Source of the DNA: Neocallimastix lanati (nom. inval.)
Lineage: Eukaryota > Neocallimastigomycota > Neocallimastigomycetes > Neocallimastigales > Neocallimastigaceae
NCBI GenBank assembly: GCA_016946835.1
Contig: JACVTC010000005.1
Coordinates: forward strand, 1,457,501 to 1,521,500
DNA: 64,000 nucleotides
Direction of reading: 5' to 3'
Below are positions 36,797-45,704 of the stretch, piece by piece (positions within the stretch are counted from its first letter, which is position 1; each line of letters opens with the position of its first letter). Under the pieces are notes generated by a model. It was not told the origin of the DNA. It was given only the letters and a program-made list of their open reading frames with translations, and made no database searches. A program made the position numbers and the translations under genes.

Positions 36797-39700
36797 ATAA
36801 TGGACTTCCCAAGAAGTCCTCTCCGATTAAAACTATTCAATATAATTATCCAACTTTAAACCCTCCTCTTCCTAATTCTTTCTTTTTGTTTAAATCATTT
36901 ATCCCAACAATAAACAAAAGGAACAAAAACATTAAATTACAAACCAAATCAATGTTAGATTGTGGTTCTTACTGCAATTTTATTTCTACCAATTTAATCT
37001 CTCGGTTAAATCTTGTACCTCAAAAACTTAATAATAAAATATATATAAAAGGTATTAGTGGTGATACAGATTCCATTAATGAATTTGTGTCTTTAAATTT
37101 TCAACTAAAAATCAAAATTAACAATACGTTTCATTTAATCAAATTTAAAGAAAAATTCCTTGTGTCAAAATATATTCCAGTGGATTTACTCCTTGGAAAT
37201 CAATTTATGAAAAACTATAAAATACATTTTAGTTATGATAATCATTATCTTTACTCTACTTTTAAAATCTCAAAATTTAAATCAAGAATTATAAAGAATT
37301 TTAAACAAAATGCGAATTCAATTAATTTTTATGAAGGATTACCCTATAATTACAACTTTTTAATCTATTCTTTTCTTTCAAATAAGGTATCAGAGGATTC
37401 TGAAGAACCTGATATTGAGCGTATTCCTGAACAGTATAAAGACCTTGCAATAGTCTTCAGTAAAAAGGAAGCAGATAAGCTTCCTCCCCATCGTTTAACG
37501 GACTGTGAGATCAATCTTCAACCAGGTGCTACTTTACATTATGGACCAATCTACCCGCTTACATTGGAAGAATCAGAAGTTTTAAAAGATTACATAAAGG
37601 AAAACGAAAAGAAAGGATTTATTAGAGAATCTCACTCCCCAGCCGGCTATCCTGTTCTCTTTCAAAAAAAGAGTGATGGTTCTCTCCGACTCTGCGTTGA
37701 CTACAAACGTTTAAATGCGGTTACTATTAGAAATTCCTATCCTTTACCGCTCATCAACGACATTATTGAACGAGTCAAAGGAGCCAAGTACTTTACTAAA
37801 TTGGACTTGCGCTCCGCATATAATTTAATTCGTATAAAGGAAGGCGATGAATATAAAACAGCTTTCCGTACTAAGTATGGACATTACGAATATTTAGTAA
37901 TGCCATTTGGTCTTAAAAATGCACCTGCAATCTTCCAATCTTTTATTAACTCTGTCCTTCGTCCATTCTTAGAGAAATCGGTAATACTCTACCTAGATGA
38001 CATTCTAATTTATTCTAATTCATTAGATGATCATCATCAAACTGTACGTGAGGTTCTCAAAAAGCTTATTGACAATAATTTATATGCTAAACTTTCGAAA
38101 TGTGAATTCGATAAAGAGGAAGTCGAATTCCTTGGACATATCATTTCTGGTTCTGGTGTGTCCACTGATCCAAAGAAGATCAAATCAATCAAAGAATGGC
38201 CCATTCCAAAAAACGTAAAAGAGGTTCAAAGGTTTCTTGGTCTTTGCAATTACTATAGAAGATTCGTAAGGAATTTTGCTGCTATTGCTAAACCTTTGCA
38301 TGCTTTAACCAAGAAAGGAAGGAAGTTTGTTTGGTCTAAAGATTGTGATACCTCCTTCTCAATTCTCAAAAAACGTTTAACTTCTTCCCCTCTCCTCATG
38401 CATCCTGACTTAACAAAACCTTTTATTGTTGAGTGCGATGCTAGTAACTTTGCTATTGGAGCAGTTCTTTCCCAGTATGATAATGATAATAAGCTTCATC
38501 CTATTGCTTATTTTTCTCGTAGTCTTAACAATGCCGAAATAAACTATTCGATTACCGATAAGGAACTTTTATCAATTAAAGAAGCTTTCTCATCATGGCG
38601 TCACCTTTTGTTAGGTGCTAAATTCAAGATTAAAGTTTTTACTGACCATAGAAATCTTCTATATACCCTTGGAGGGAAGATAGGTAATCAACGTCAACAT
38701 CGTTGGCATCTATTCTTCCAAGAATACGACTTTGAACTTATCTATCGCCAAGGTAAAAAGAATGGCAAACCCGATTCGTTATCCAGAAGACCAGACTACC
38801 AAAAGGAAGATATAGAGGATAAACCTGAGTTTATCTTAGACAGTAAGAATATTGGTAAAATCCCATGTTTAATTAGTATAACTAACGATCTTCTCAATAA
38901 TATTAAAATAAACTTAAAGAATGATAAGGTTGCTGAGGATCTTCGTATATATTTTTCTGAAAATAATGTCTCTCAAGGTTTCCCTTATAAACCATTTCGC
39001 AAAATGAATAAGTTTAAATTAGAAAATGATTTAATATTATACAACAATCTTATTTACATACCAGATCAACTTCGTTTAGATATTTTAACTCGTTATCATG
39101 AGAAACCTGCTGCGGGTCATTTTGGTGTCAAAAGAACTTTGGAGTTGATCTCAAGAAACTTTTGGTGGCCCAAGATGGAAGATGATGTTAAGAATTTTGT
39201 AAAGTCGTGTGAAACATGTATGAGAAACAAAAAATCTAGGCACCGAAAATTTGGGTTACTTCAACCGCTTGACGTTCCAGAAAGACCTTGGAAATCAATC
39301 GAAATTGATTTCTTATGTGGTCTTCCACCATCCAAAGGTAATGCGGTGATTATGGTTGTAGTTGATAGATTTTCAAAAATGATACACCTTATTCCCTTCA
39401 AAGATATTCCAAATTCCGTACAAACAGCCAAAGCTTTTATCAATAATATCTATAAGCTCCATGGTCTACCCTATGATATTATTACGGATAGAGGTTCACA
39501 GTTTACGAGTGAACTTTGGCAAGAATTTCTATTCTTATTAAATATTAAATCGAAAATAGCTACTACTGACCACCATGAAACCGTAGGTCAAGTTGAACGA
39601 TGCAATTCTTTCATCGAACAATACCTTCGCTGTTTCTCAAGATCTTTCTATCATGATGATTGGGTTGATTTTCTTCCACTTGCTGAATTTGCTTATAACA

Positions 39701-40362
39701 ACTCAATTCACCCTTCCACTAACGAAACTCCCTTTTTTATCAACTATGGATTTCATCCTTACATGGATGAATATACACTACTCCCTACTTGTAACATTAA
39801 TCATAAAATGGTTCAAAAAGTTTATGAAAGTTTTAATCATGTTAAAGAAGTTCTTCTCCGATCCCAAGAGCTATATAAACGTTCTGCTGATAGAAAAAGA
39901 ATTACCGCTCCTTCTTACAACATTGACGATTTGGTGTGGATTCAAGCTCCCCCTTCGTTAAATATAGAATCAAGCTCAAAACTAGCTCCATGCAAATTTG
40001 GTCCATACAAAGTAACCAATGTTTTACATAATAATAATTATGAAATTGAACTTAAAAATTCACCCTTTCCTAAGCATCATAATGTTTTCCACGTCTCTGA
40101 ACTCGAACCATTCACACCAGTGCCTGAAAAGTTTAGAAAACGATATAAAGATCCTGAGTCTATTAAGGATATTATTGAAATTGCGGGTTTTAGAACTAAC
40201 TATAAGAAGAAACAATACGAATATAAAATCCGTTATAAATATCGTTCCTCCTATAATTGGGTATCTTCTTCTGAAGTTGAAGATAATCCAAGAAACCAAA
40301 ATATTTTTATTAAATACATTAATAATAATAGGAAACCAGTCTCGATCTCATATAGTAATTAA
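36784..40362 (+). CDS. pol: Pol of Gypsy element B (protease, RT, RNase H, integrase, chromodomain-like tail)
   Basis: Open in the -1 frame from 36784, so it is made as a Gag-Pol fusion by frameshifting; there is no suitable ATG near its start. Order: protease with LDCGS (36955) in place of the usual DSG or DTG, and LLGNQF; reverse transcriptase with LDLRSAY and YLDD (37989-38000); RNase H with VECDAS; integrase with the HHCC finger (about 39090-39225) and catalytic Asp, Asp, Glu in IEIDF, ITDRGSQFTS and VGQVERCN; the C-terminal KFGPYKV and HHNVFHVSELEPF segment; then a degenerate chromodomain-like stretch (about 40165-40290). PR-RT-RH-IN is the Ty3/gypsy order. No stop or frameshift seen, so the copy may be active. 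Confidence 0.92.
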   Translation, partial: LKKLDNGLPKKSSPIKTIQYNYPTLNPPLPNSFFLFKSFIPTINKRNKNIKLQTKSMLDCGSYCNFISTNLISRLNLVPQKLNNKIYIKGISGDTDSINEFVSLNFQLKIKINNTFHLIKFKEKFLVSKYIPVDLLLGNQFMKNYKIHFSYDNHYLYSTFKISKFKSRIIKNFKQNANSINFYEGLPYNYNFLIYSFLSNKVSEDSEEPDIERIPEQYKDLAIVFSKKEADKLPPHRLTDCEINLQPGATLHYGPIYPLTLEESEVLKDYIKENEKKGFIRESHSPAGYPVLFQKKSDGSLRLCVDYKRLNAVTIRNSYPLPLINDIIERVKGAKYFTKLDLRSAYNLIRIKEGDEYKTAFRTKYGHYEYLVMPFGLKNAPAIFQSFINSVLRPFLEKSVILYLDDILIYSNSLDDHHQTVREVLKKLIDNNLYAKLSKCEFDKEEVEFLGHIISGSGVSTDPKKIKSIKEWPIPKNVKEVQRFLGLCNYYRRFVRNFAAIAKPLHALTKKGRKFVWSKDCDTSFSILKKRLTSSPLLMHPDLTKPFIVECDASNFAIGAVLSQYDNDNKLHPIAYFSRSLNNAEINYSITDKELLSIKEAFSSWRHLLLGAKFKIKVFTDHRNLLYTLGGKIGNQRQHRWHLFFQEYDFELIYRQGKKNGKPDSLSRRPDYQKEDIEDKPEFILDSKNIGKIPCLISITNDLLNNIKINLKNDKVAEDLRIYFSENNVSQGFPYKPFRKMNKFKLENDLILYNNLIYIPDQLRLDILTRYHEKPAAGHFGVKRTLELISRNFWWPKMEDDVKNFVKSCETCMRNKKSRHRKFGLLQPLDVPERPWKSIEIDFLCGLPPSKGNAVIMVVVDRFSKMIHLIPFKDIPNSVQTAKAFINNIYKLHGLPYDIITDRGSQFTSELWQEFLFLLNIKSKIATTDHHETVGQVERCNSFIEQYLRCFSRSFYHDDWVDFLPLAEFAYNNSIHPSTNETPFFINYGFHPYMDEYTLLPTCNINHKMVQKVYESFNHVKEVLLRSQELYKRSADRKRITAPSYNIDDLVWIQAPPSLNIESSSKLAPCKFGPYKVTNVLHNNNYEIELKNSPFPKHHNVFHVSELEPFTPVPEKFRKRYKDPESIKDIIEIAGFRTNYKKKQYEYKIRYKYRSSYNWVSSSEVEDNPRNQNIFIKYINNNRKPVSISYSN
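36787..36819 (+). promoter_or_regulatory. -1 programmed ribosomal frameshift signal, element B gag/pol
   Basis: Slippery heptamer A AAA AAC at 36787-36793 lies in the correct phase of the gag frame and is followed at once by the TAG stop. After an 8-base spacer comes a perfect 7-bp hairpin GGACTTC/GAAGTCC with loop CCAA (36802-36819). The -1 frame is open from 36784 into protease and reverse transcriptase. Confidence 0.88.
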
Positions 40363-40550
40363 AAAAAAAAAAAATTTTTTCTTTAAAAATATATATTCAA
40401 CACAATTTATTTCTCCAACTAATTTGAAATTCACATGGCCAATTGAACATTTATGTTCAAGTGAATTTCAAATACTTCTTGAGTACTCTTTTGAATAAAC
40501 TAATATCAAAAATATTAGTATTCTTGAATTCGCCTGGAATGCGAATTCTT

Positions 40551-40561
40551 GGAGAGAGCGT
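40551..40561 (+). other. Polypurine tract of element B
   Basis: GGAGAGAGCG immediately upstream of the 3' LTR, the expected plus-strand primer position. Confidence 0.7.
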
Positions 40562-41212
40562 TGTCAAGGATTTGATACAAATTAATTTATATTTAATACT
40601 ACAAAAATAACAATTTAATTATAAATATAATTTGTACTCCTTAAATCCTTGTACCGTTCATAACCAAATTAATATTGTATTACATATTAATTAATATTAT
40701 CCCTTTTATACATTATTGAACCCCTAATATATTAATTGATTAATATTGTATTACATATTAATTAACATTATCCCTTTTTATATTAATTAATATAGTTGAA
40801 TATTATTTATAAAAATTGTTTTTTATTAATTATATTATTTTATATATTTTTATTATCTTATATTATATATGTATTATTCTATTACTTTATATATTAAAAT
40901 TATATTTTATATTGTTATCTTTAAATTAGTATTTATTAAAATATATTATTAAATATTTTATATTGTTTTTCAAAATATAAAAGAACTAAAAAATATTCTT
41001 TTTTAAATCTTTGTAAGATTATTATTTACAAATAATCTGATAACTTTATAATAAAACATATTAAATAAAAATATAGTTAATTAAAAGTTTAATAATAAAA
41101 TAATATTTTATATTTGAATAAATCGATTTAAAAAAATAAAATAATATCAAAAGGTTATTAGATTAAAGGCTTCCAACCAAGTTTACCCTTTAATCTAAGT
41201 ACCAACTTAACA
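40562..41212 (+). repeat. 3' LTR of element B
   Basis: 651 bp, differing from the 5' LTR at about two sites (an A for G near 40892 and a C for T near 41038). This indicates recent insertion. Confidence 0.96.
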
Positions 41213-41499
41213 AATCTTTTGCTTTAAATCTAAACTATTTCTAATTCTAACTTTTATAATAATAAACTATAACTAAAATACTTATAGGAGTGATAATTTA
41301 ATTAATACATTGAATAATAAAAATTACATGAATTTTAAGTTTTAAAAATAAAGTATAAAAATAAAACTATCTAGAATAAATGTTTTTGAACAATTTAAAA
41401 TAATTTTTTTTTTTTTTTTTTTTTTAAAATAATCATAAGTTAGAATGATTAATAGTACTTTGATGAAATAAAATTTATTTTTGATTAAATGATTTATAT

Positions 41500-43506
41500 T
41501 TAGTTGGACTCATTAAATTCTTTGATTAGTTCAGGGCAGTTGAGGTTGGATTCAGGTTCCCACGAGGCATCAGATAGTGAGTATCCTTTCCATTTGATGA
41601 AATATTGAATTTTTCCATAATGTTTTCTTTTATCCAGAATCTTTTCAACTTCATATTCTTCTTCATCATCTATGATAACCGGTGGAGGTGGTGCTTGAGT
41701 TCTATTAAAATTGTCTTCATAATATGGTTCTAATTCGGATACATGTATAATTGGATGAATTCTATACTTCTTTGGTAGATCTAATTTGTAAGTTACCGGA
41801 GAGATTTTCTTTATAATTTTGAAAGGTCCTAATTTTCTTGGTTTAAGTTTTTTGTTTTTGTTTCTTAAAATGAGAGAACTATTCAGCCATGCTTTATCAT
41901 TTTTCTTGAATTCTGGGGCTTGGGTTCTGTGTTTATTTGCAAAGTTTTCTTGTTTCTTAGAGGCGGTTTCCAAATTCTTTTTTAATTCCTTAGAGAGATC
42001 AGATAAATTTACTACAAAGTCTTCAGCTCTTGGTACATCGATGTTACTTGGTATTTCTGGTGAATGCCTAGGATTGAATCCATAATTTGCATCGGGTTTT
42101 AGTTTTATCTCACAATCATATTGACGATGAGGTGGTAGTTTGTTGGCAGATTTTTCATCGAAGACATCAATAAATTTCAAAAGCTTTTCAGGAAGATTGT
42201 TCGTTTCAGGTTGATTAATTGATTCTAAGGTTTCATCATCAAGTTGGGGTTCTTTTTCTGTAACGTGAGCAGTGAAAGTCATAGGAATAACCAGGCAATT
42301 ATTAGTGCAATAACTTGATTTAAAGCAAAGTTTCTTTTCAGAGAAATTTATCATTGGATTATGGGTACAGAGCCATTCAGAGCCAAGTATGCAGCAGTAA
42401 GAGGGTAAATCGATGATGTAGAATTCAGCTAAGCATTTGTGATTATCATAAGTGAGGGAGAGTGGCATGGTTTTGCCTAATATAGTTTGATTTCCACCTA
42501 TACCGGAGACTTGTGGGACAACATTTTGTTTTTCGAAGGGAATATTATTTTCTTTTGCGAAGTAGATATCCATAAGATTTAATTGTGATCCGGAGTCAAT
42601 TAAAATTTTGGTTTTAACAGAAGCGTTTGAGGTACTTATATTGAATTCAAAGGTTGCTGTTTTAACATTGGGATTATCAGAGAGTCTTGGTCTTGGTTTG
42701 GTTGTTTCTGGATTTGTTACGTAAGTAGTATTACTGCTTGTACTGTTATTATTGTTTCTTTTTCTGTTTTTGATGGGGCAATTATCAAGTTGGTGGTCAG
42801 TAGATCCACAATAGAGGCAGAGGTTTTCCTTTCTTCTTCTTTCTTTCTCTTCTTTTGAAAGAGGTCCATGGGTTTTATTAGGTTTGGATTGAAAAGGTTT
42901 TTTACCAGCGTTTCTTTTAAAATTGTTTCTAGTATTACTATTATTGTTGTTTTGTCGGTTGGTTAAGTTATTAAAGTTTCGATGGTTTGATATGCGGCTA
43001 TCGATTCTGGAAGCAATTGTTTGCATTGCGAATAATGAACGGGGTCCTGGAAACATTTCGAGTATTCTGGTAGCTATTTGGTCTTGTAATCCATCCAAGA
43101 AAGCATCCATCTTGGCTTCTTCGTTCCAAGATGAATCATCAGCATATCGGTTGAATTCCATGATGTAATGTTGAATATCACCGATTCTTTTTTGCTTTAT
43201 TGTTCTTAACCTATGGTTTGCCACGAAAGTTGCGTCATTATTCCCAAAAACCGATTTCATTCGTTCGATGAATTCTTCGTAATTACCTAGGCATGGATCC
43301 ATGTTTTCAATTAACGTTGCTGCCCAGTTCATAGCGGTTCCATATAGTCTTGAAATAATGTATACCACTTTTGATTCATCATCAACGAATCTATCTGGAT
43401 AGATCATAAAAAGAAGTTCAATTTTAGCGAGGAATCCTTTAAAATACCTTCTATCGCCGGCGAATCCATCCTTGAGTGTTGCATTACTATTGTTTACTTC
43501 TTCCAT
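41500..43506 (-). CDS. Fused Gag-protease-integrase tail-chromodomain protein of element A
   Basis: 668 residues on the minus strand, uninterrupted. Order: Gag core (residues about 1-190), zinc knuckle CLYCGSTDHQLDNC (about 229-242), protease with ILIDSGSQLNLMD (about 300) and ILGSEWL, then KLPPHRQYDCEIKLKPDA, which is the start of reverse transcriptase. Here (residue about 472) it jumps to NYGFNPRHSP, which belongs near the end of integrase, and runs through KLGPFKIIKKISPV and HPIIHVSELEPYY to a good chromodomain (about 615-660, with FIKWKGYSLSDASWEPESNL). RT, RNase H and the integrase catalytic core are absent, yet the frame is kept. The element must rely on another element for replication. 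The A-rich run just before the ATG is the leader end. Confidence 0.9.
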   Translation of the reverse strand: MEEVNNSNATLKDGFAGDRRYFKGFLAKIELLFMIYPDRFVDDESKVVYIISRLYGTAMNWAATLIENMDPCLGNYEEFIERMKSVFGNNDATFVANHRLRTIKQKRIGDIQHYIMEFNRYADDSSWNEEAKMDAFLDGLQDQIATRILEMFPGPRSLFAMQTIASRIDSRISNHRNFNNLTNRQNNNNSNTRNNFKRNAGKKPFQSKPNKTHGPLSKEEKERRRKENLCLYCGSTDHQLDNCPIKNRKRNNNNSTSSNTTYVTNPETTKPRPRLSDNPNVKTATFEFNISTSNASVKTKILIDSGSQLNLMDIYFAKENNIPFEKQNVVPQVSGIGGNQTILGKTMPLSLTYDNHKCLAEFYIIDLPSYCCILGSEWLCTHNPMINFSEKKLCFKSSYCTNNCLVIPMTFTAHVTEKEPQLDDETLESINQPETNNLPEKLLKFIDVFDEKSANKLPPHRQYDCEIKLKPDANYGFNPRHSPEIPSNIDVPRAEDFVVNLSDLSKELKKNLETASKKQENFANKHRTQAPEFKKNDKAWLNSSLILRNKNKKLKPRKLGPFKIIKKISPVTYKLDLPKKYRIHPIIHVSELEPYYEDNFNRTQAPPPPVIIDDEEEYEVEKILDKRKHYGKIQYFIKWKGYSLSDASWEPESNLNCPELIKEFNESN

Positions 43507-43756
43507 TTTTTTTTTTTTTTTTTTTTTTTTAGTTATTATAATTATTGATTTTGATTGAATAATAAATATACAATATAATTAATTATTAGAAGAAGTAAAT
43601 ATTTAATTTCAATATAAATAATTTTAATTTCAAGGATGGTTATATGGATTATTGAAAATATTAATAATTTTAATATATAGTAAAATTCAAGGGTTCCGAT
43701 TGAATTTATAAATTCATGCATGAATTTTGGTAGAAAAATTTATAGTCTTGGTAAGT

Positions 43757-44200
43757 GGTTTCCAAAAATAGTAGAAAATGGGATTCCTTAACGGGGTTCC
43801 AAAAATAGTAGTAGAAAATGGGATTCCTTAACGGGGTTCCAAAAATAGTAGAAAATGGGATTCCTTAACGGGGTTCCAAAAATAGTAGTAGAAAATGGGA
43901 TTCCTTAACGGGGTTCCAAAAATAGTAGTAGAAAATGGGATTCCTTAACGGGGTTCCAAAAATAGTAGTAGAAAATGGGATTCCTTAACGGGGTTCCAAA
44001 AATAGTAGTAGAAAATGGGATTCCTTAACGGGGTTCCAAAAATAGTAGTAGAAAATGGGATTCCTTAACGGGGTTCCAAAAATAGTAGTAGAAAATGGGA
44101 TTCCTTAACGGGGTTCCAAAAATAGTAGTAGAAAATGGGATTCCTTAACGGAGTTCCAAAAATAGTAGTAGAAAATGGGATTCCTTAACGGGGTTCCAAA
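43757..44200 (-). repeat. 40-bp minisatellite, about 11 units, in the leader of element A
   Basis: Unit (plus strand) GGTTCCAAAAATAGTAGTAG followed by AAAATGGGATTCCTTAACGG. Two units lack one GTA and are 37 bases long. The array lies between the 5' LTR and the gag start of element A, so it would be in the transcribed leader. Confidence 0.95.
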
Positions 44201-44248
44201 AAGAGTAAGAGTGCAAAGGTATTGTGCTTAGTTTAGTGGTGTTTTTAT

Positions 44249-44838
44249 TGTAACGAATATTGGAATATCCGTGTTTTAAAGAGTGTAACACAATAGGTAA
44301 GCACTTTTTGATTAATAAGTAATTTGGTTTTTTAAAATATAGTTTTATTAATTAAGAAATTTAAAAATATTAATTATAAAGATTAATTATTGTAATATTT
44401 CGAATTACTTATTAATTAATTTAATAATTAATAAAAACACAATTTTTAGAATCTTTTTTGGCTGCGAAATTCACTCCTATTTATAGTTTTTCAAAATTTA
44501 AATCCATAAAAATTTAAAACCATAAAATCATTAAAAAGTTTCATAAAAATTGATTATTTTCGGTTAAAAAGAATCTAAAGGAAATAATGATAAAAGATAA
44601 ATTAAAATAGAATTTCTATCTGATTTGTTTCTATTAATTTCTAAGAATTTCTTTTGTTAATTTTTACAGAAATTTATACAGAAACAAATACAGAAACAAA
44701 TACAGAAATGAAGTATAAAAATTCTTTAAAATTTAAATGATATAAAATTTTAGTAAAGGTGTGAGTCGAACCCTAGTGGTTCAGGCTGAGGTCATAGTGA
44801 CTAACCACTATGCCAGCATTCTAATTTCTAATTTTTTT
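44249..44838 (-). repeat. 5' LTR of element A, interrupted by element C
   Basis: 590 of 603 bases. The last 13 bases are at 53848-53860, with the TTTT target duplication between. Looks identical to the left LTR. Carries the same tRNA-like boxes at 44763-44815. Confidence 0.93.
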
Positions 44839-45679
44839 TGGTAAAGAACGAACATATAATGGATTATTAATTAGAATTTCAACTTACTTTAGAATCCATT
44901 ATATTATTCTTTACTTAATATTACTTTACTATATTTTCTATACTAAAATATTTTCTAAATATATTTATTTTTTTTATATTTTTATTAAAAGTTTCTAAAA
45001 TATTATCAATAATTTTATATTTTTATTATTAATATCAATATCTATAATTTAACCTTAAATTTTATTATTTTATTAAAGTGTTTATTATCAATATTAATAT
45101 TTTATTTTTATTTTCAAATATATTATTATATTATTATTATATTGTATCAATATTAAACTTGTATTCTTTTTAGTATTTTATTTTATTTTTAAATTGATTA
45201 TTTTATATTTTTATTCCCCACAAATAAAATCAAATCTTAATTGATTAATAATAAATATTAAATATATTATAGTTTTTAAATTTATTTTATATAAAATATA
45301 AGAATATTATATTAACATTCTTGATTAAAATAACTTTATTTTTCTGTAAAATCTTTTTAAATTTTGTTTGTTACTTTTCGTATATATTAAATAATTTAGT
45401 TTTAGTATATGAAAAATAATATAAAATTATGTAAACAAAATTTATTAAAATAAAAATACTTATGAATTAGTTAATTTAAATTAATATAAAATTTTAAGTA
45501 ATTAGTAATAGTAAATATTTTTTTTTAAATATGATAATAAAATGTAGAAAGGCTTTACATATTTATTTTTTTTTAAAAAAGTATAAATAAGTGAAGTTTT
45601 TCAATAATTAAAATGTAGACAGAAAAAATATTAAAAATAAATAATTAAATAAAATTCTAATAAAACCCGAACCATAACA
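44839..45679 (+). repeat. 5' LTR of element C
   Basis: 841 bp, TGGTAAAG...CCATAACA. The first 80 bases can fold on themselves: GTAAAGAA (44841-44848) with TTCTTTAC (44907-44914), and TATAATGGATT (44854-44864) with AATCCATTATA (44893-44903). Confidence 0.95.
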
Positions 45680-45686
45680 TAATTTA

Positions 45687-45704
45687 TGGTGGAGATATCG
45701 GGGA
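45687..45704 (+). other. Primer binding site of element C
   Basis: TGGTGGAGATATCGGGGA, 7 bases after the LTR. Its complement reads as a tRNA 3' end: a CCCCG T-stem strand, a 7-base acceptor strand, a discriminator A, then CCA. I could not assign the tRNA. Confidence 0.75.

Larger units (their letters stand above)
34888..41212 (+). mobile_element. Gypsy element B, complete and apparently recent
   Basis: 6325 bp with two 651-bp LTRs that differ at about two positions, and a 5-bp duplication AATCT (34883-34887 and 41213-41217). Intact gag and pol frames linked by a -1 frameshift signal. Polypurine tract GGAGAGAGCG at 40551-40560. Inserted in element A just inside its 3' LTR. Confidence 0.96.

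Noticed and set aside
36886-36888. TTG as a start codon for element B pol, and likewise for element C gag (47938) and pol (49056)
   Set aside because: Non-ATG starts are not needed: pol frames are reached by -1 frameshifting and C gag has an ATG at 47977.
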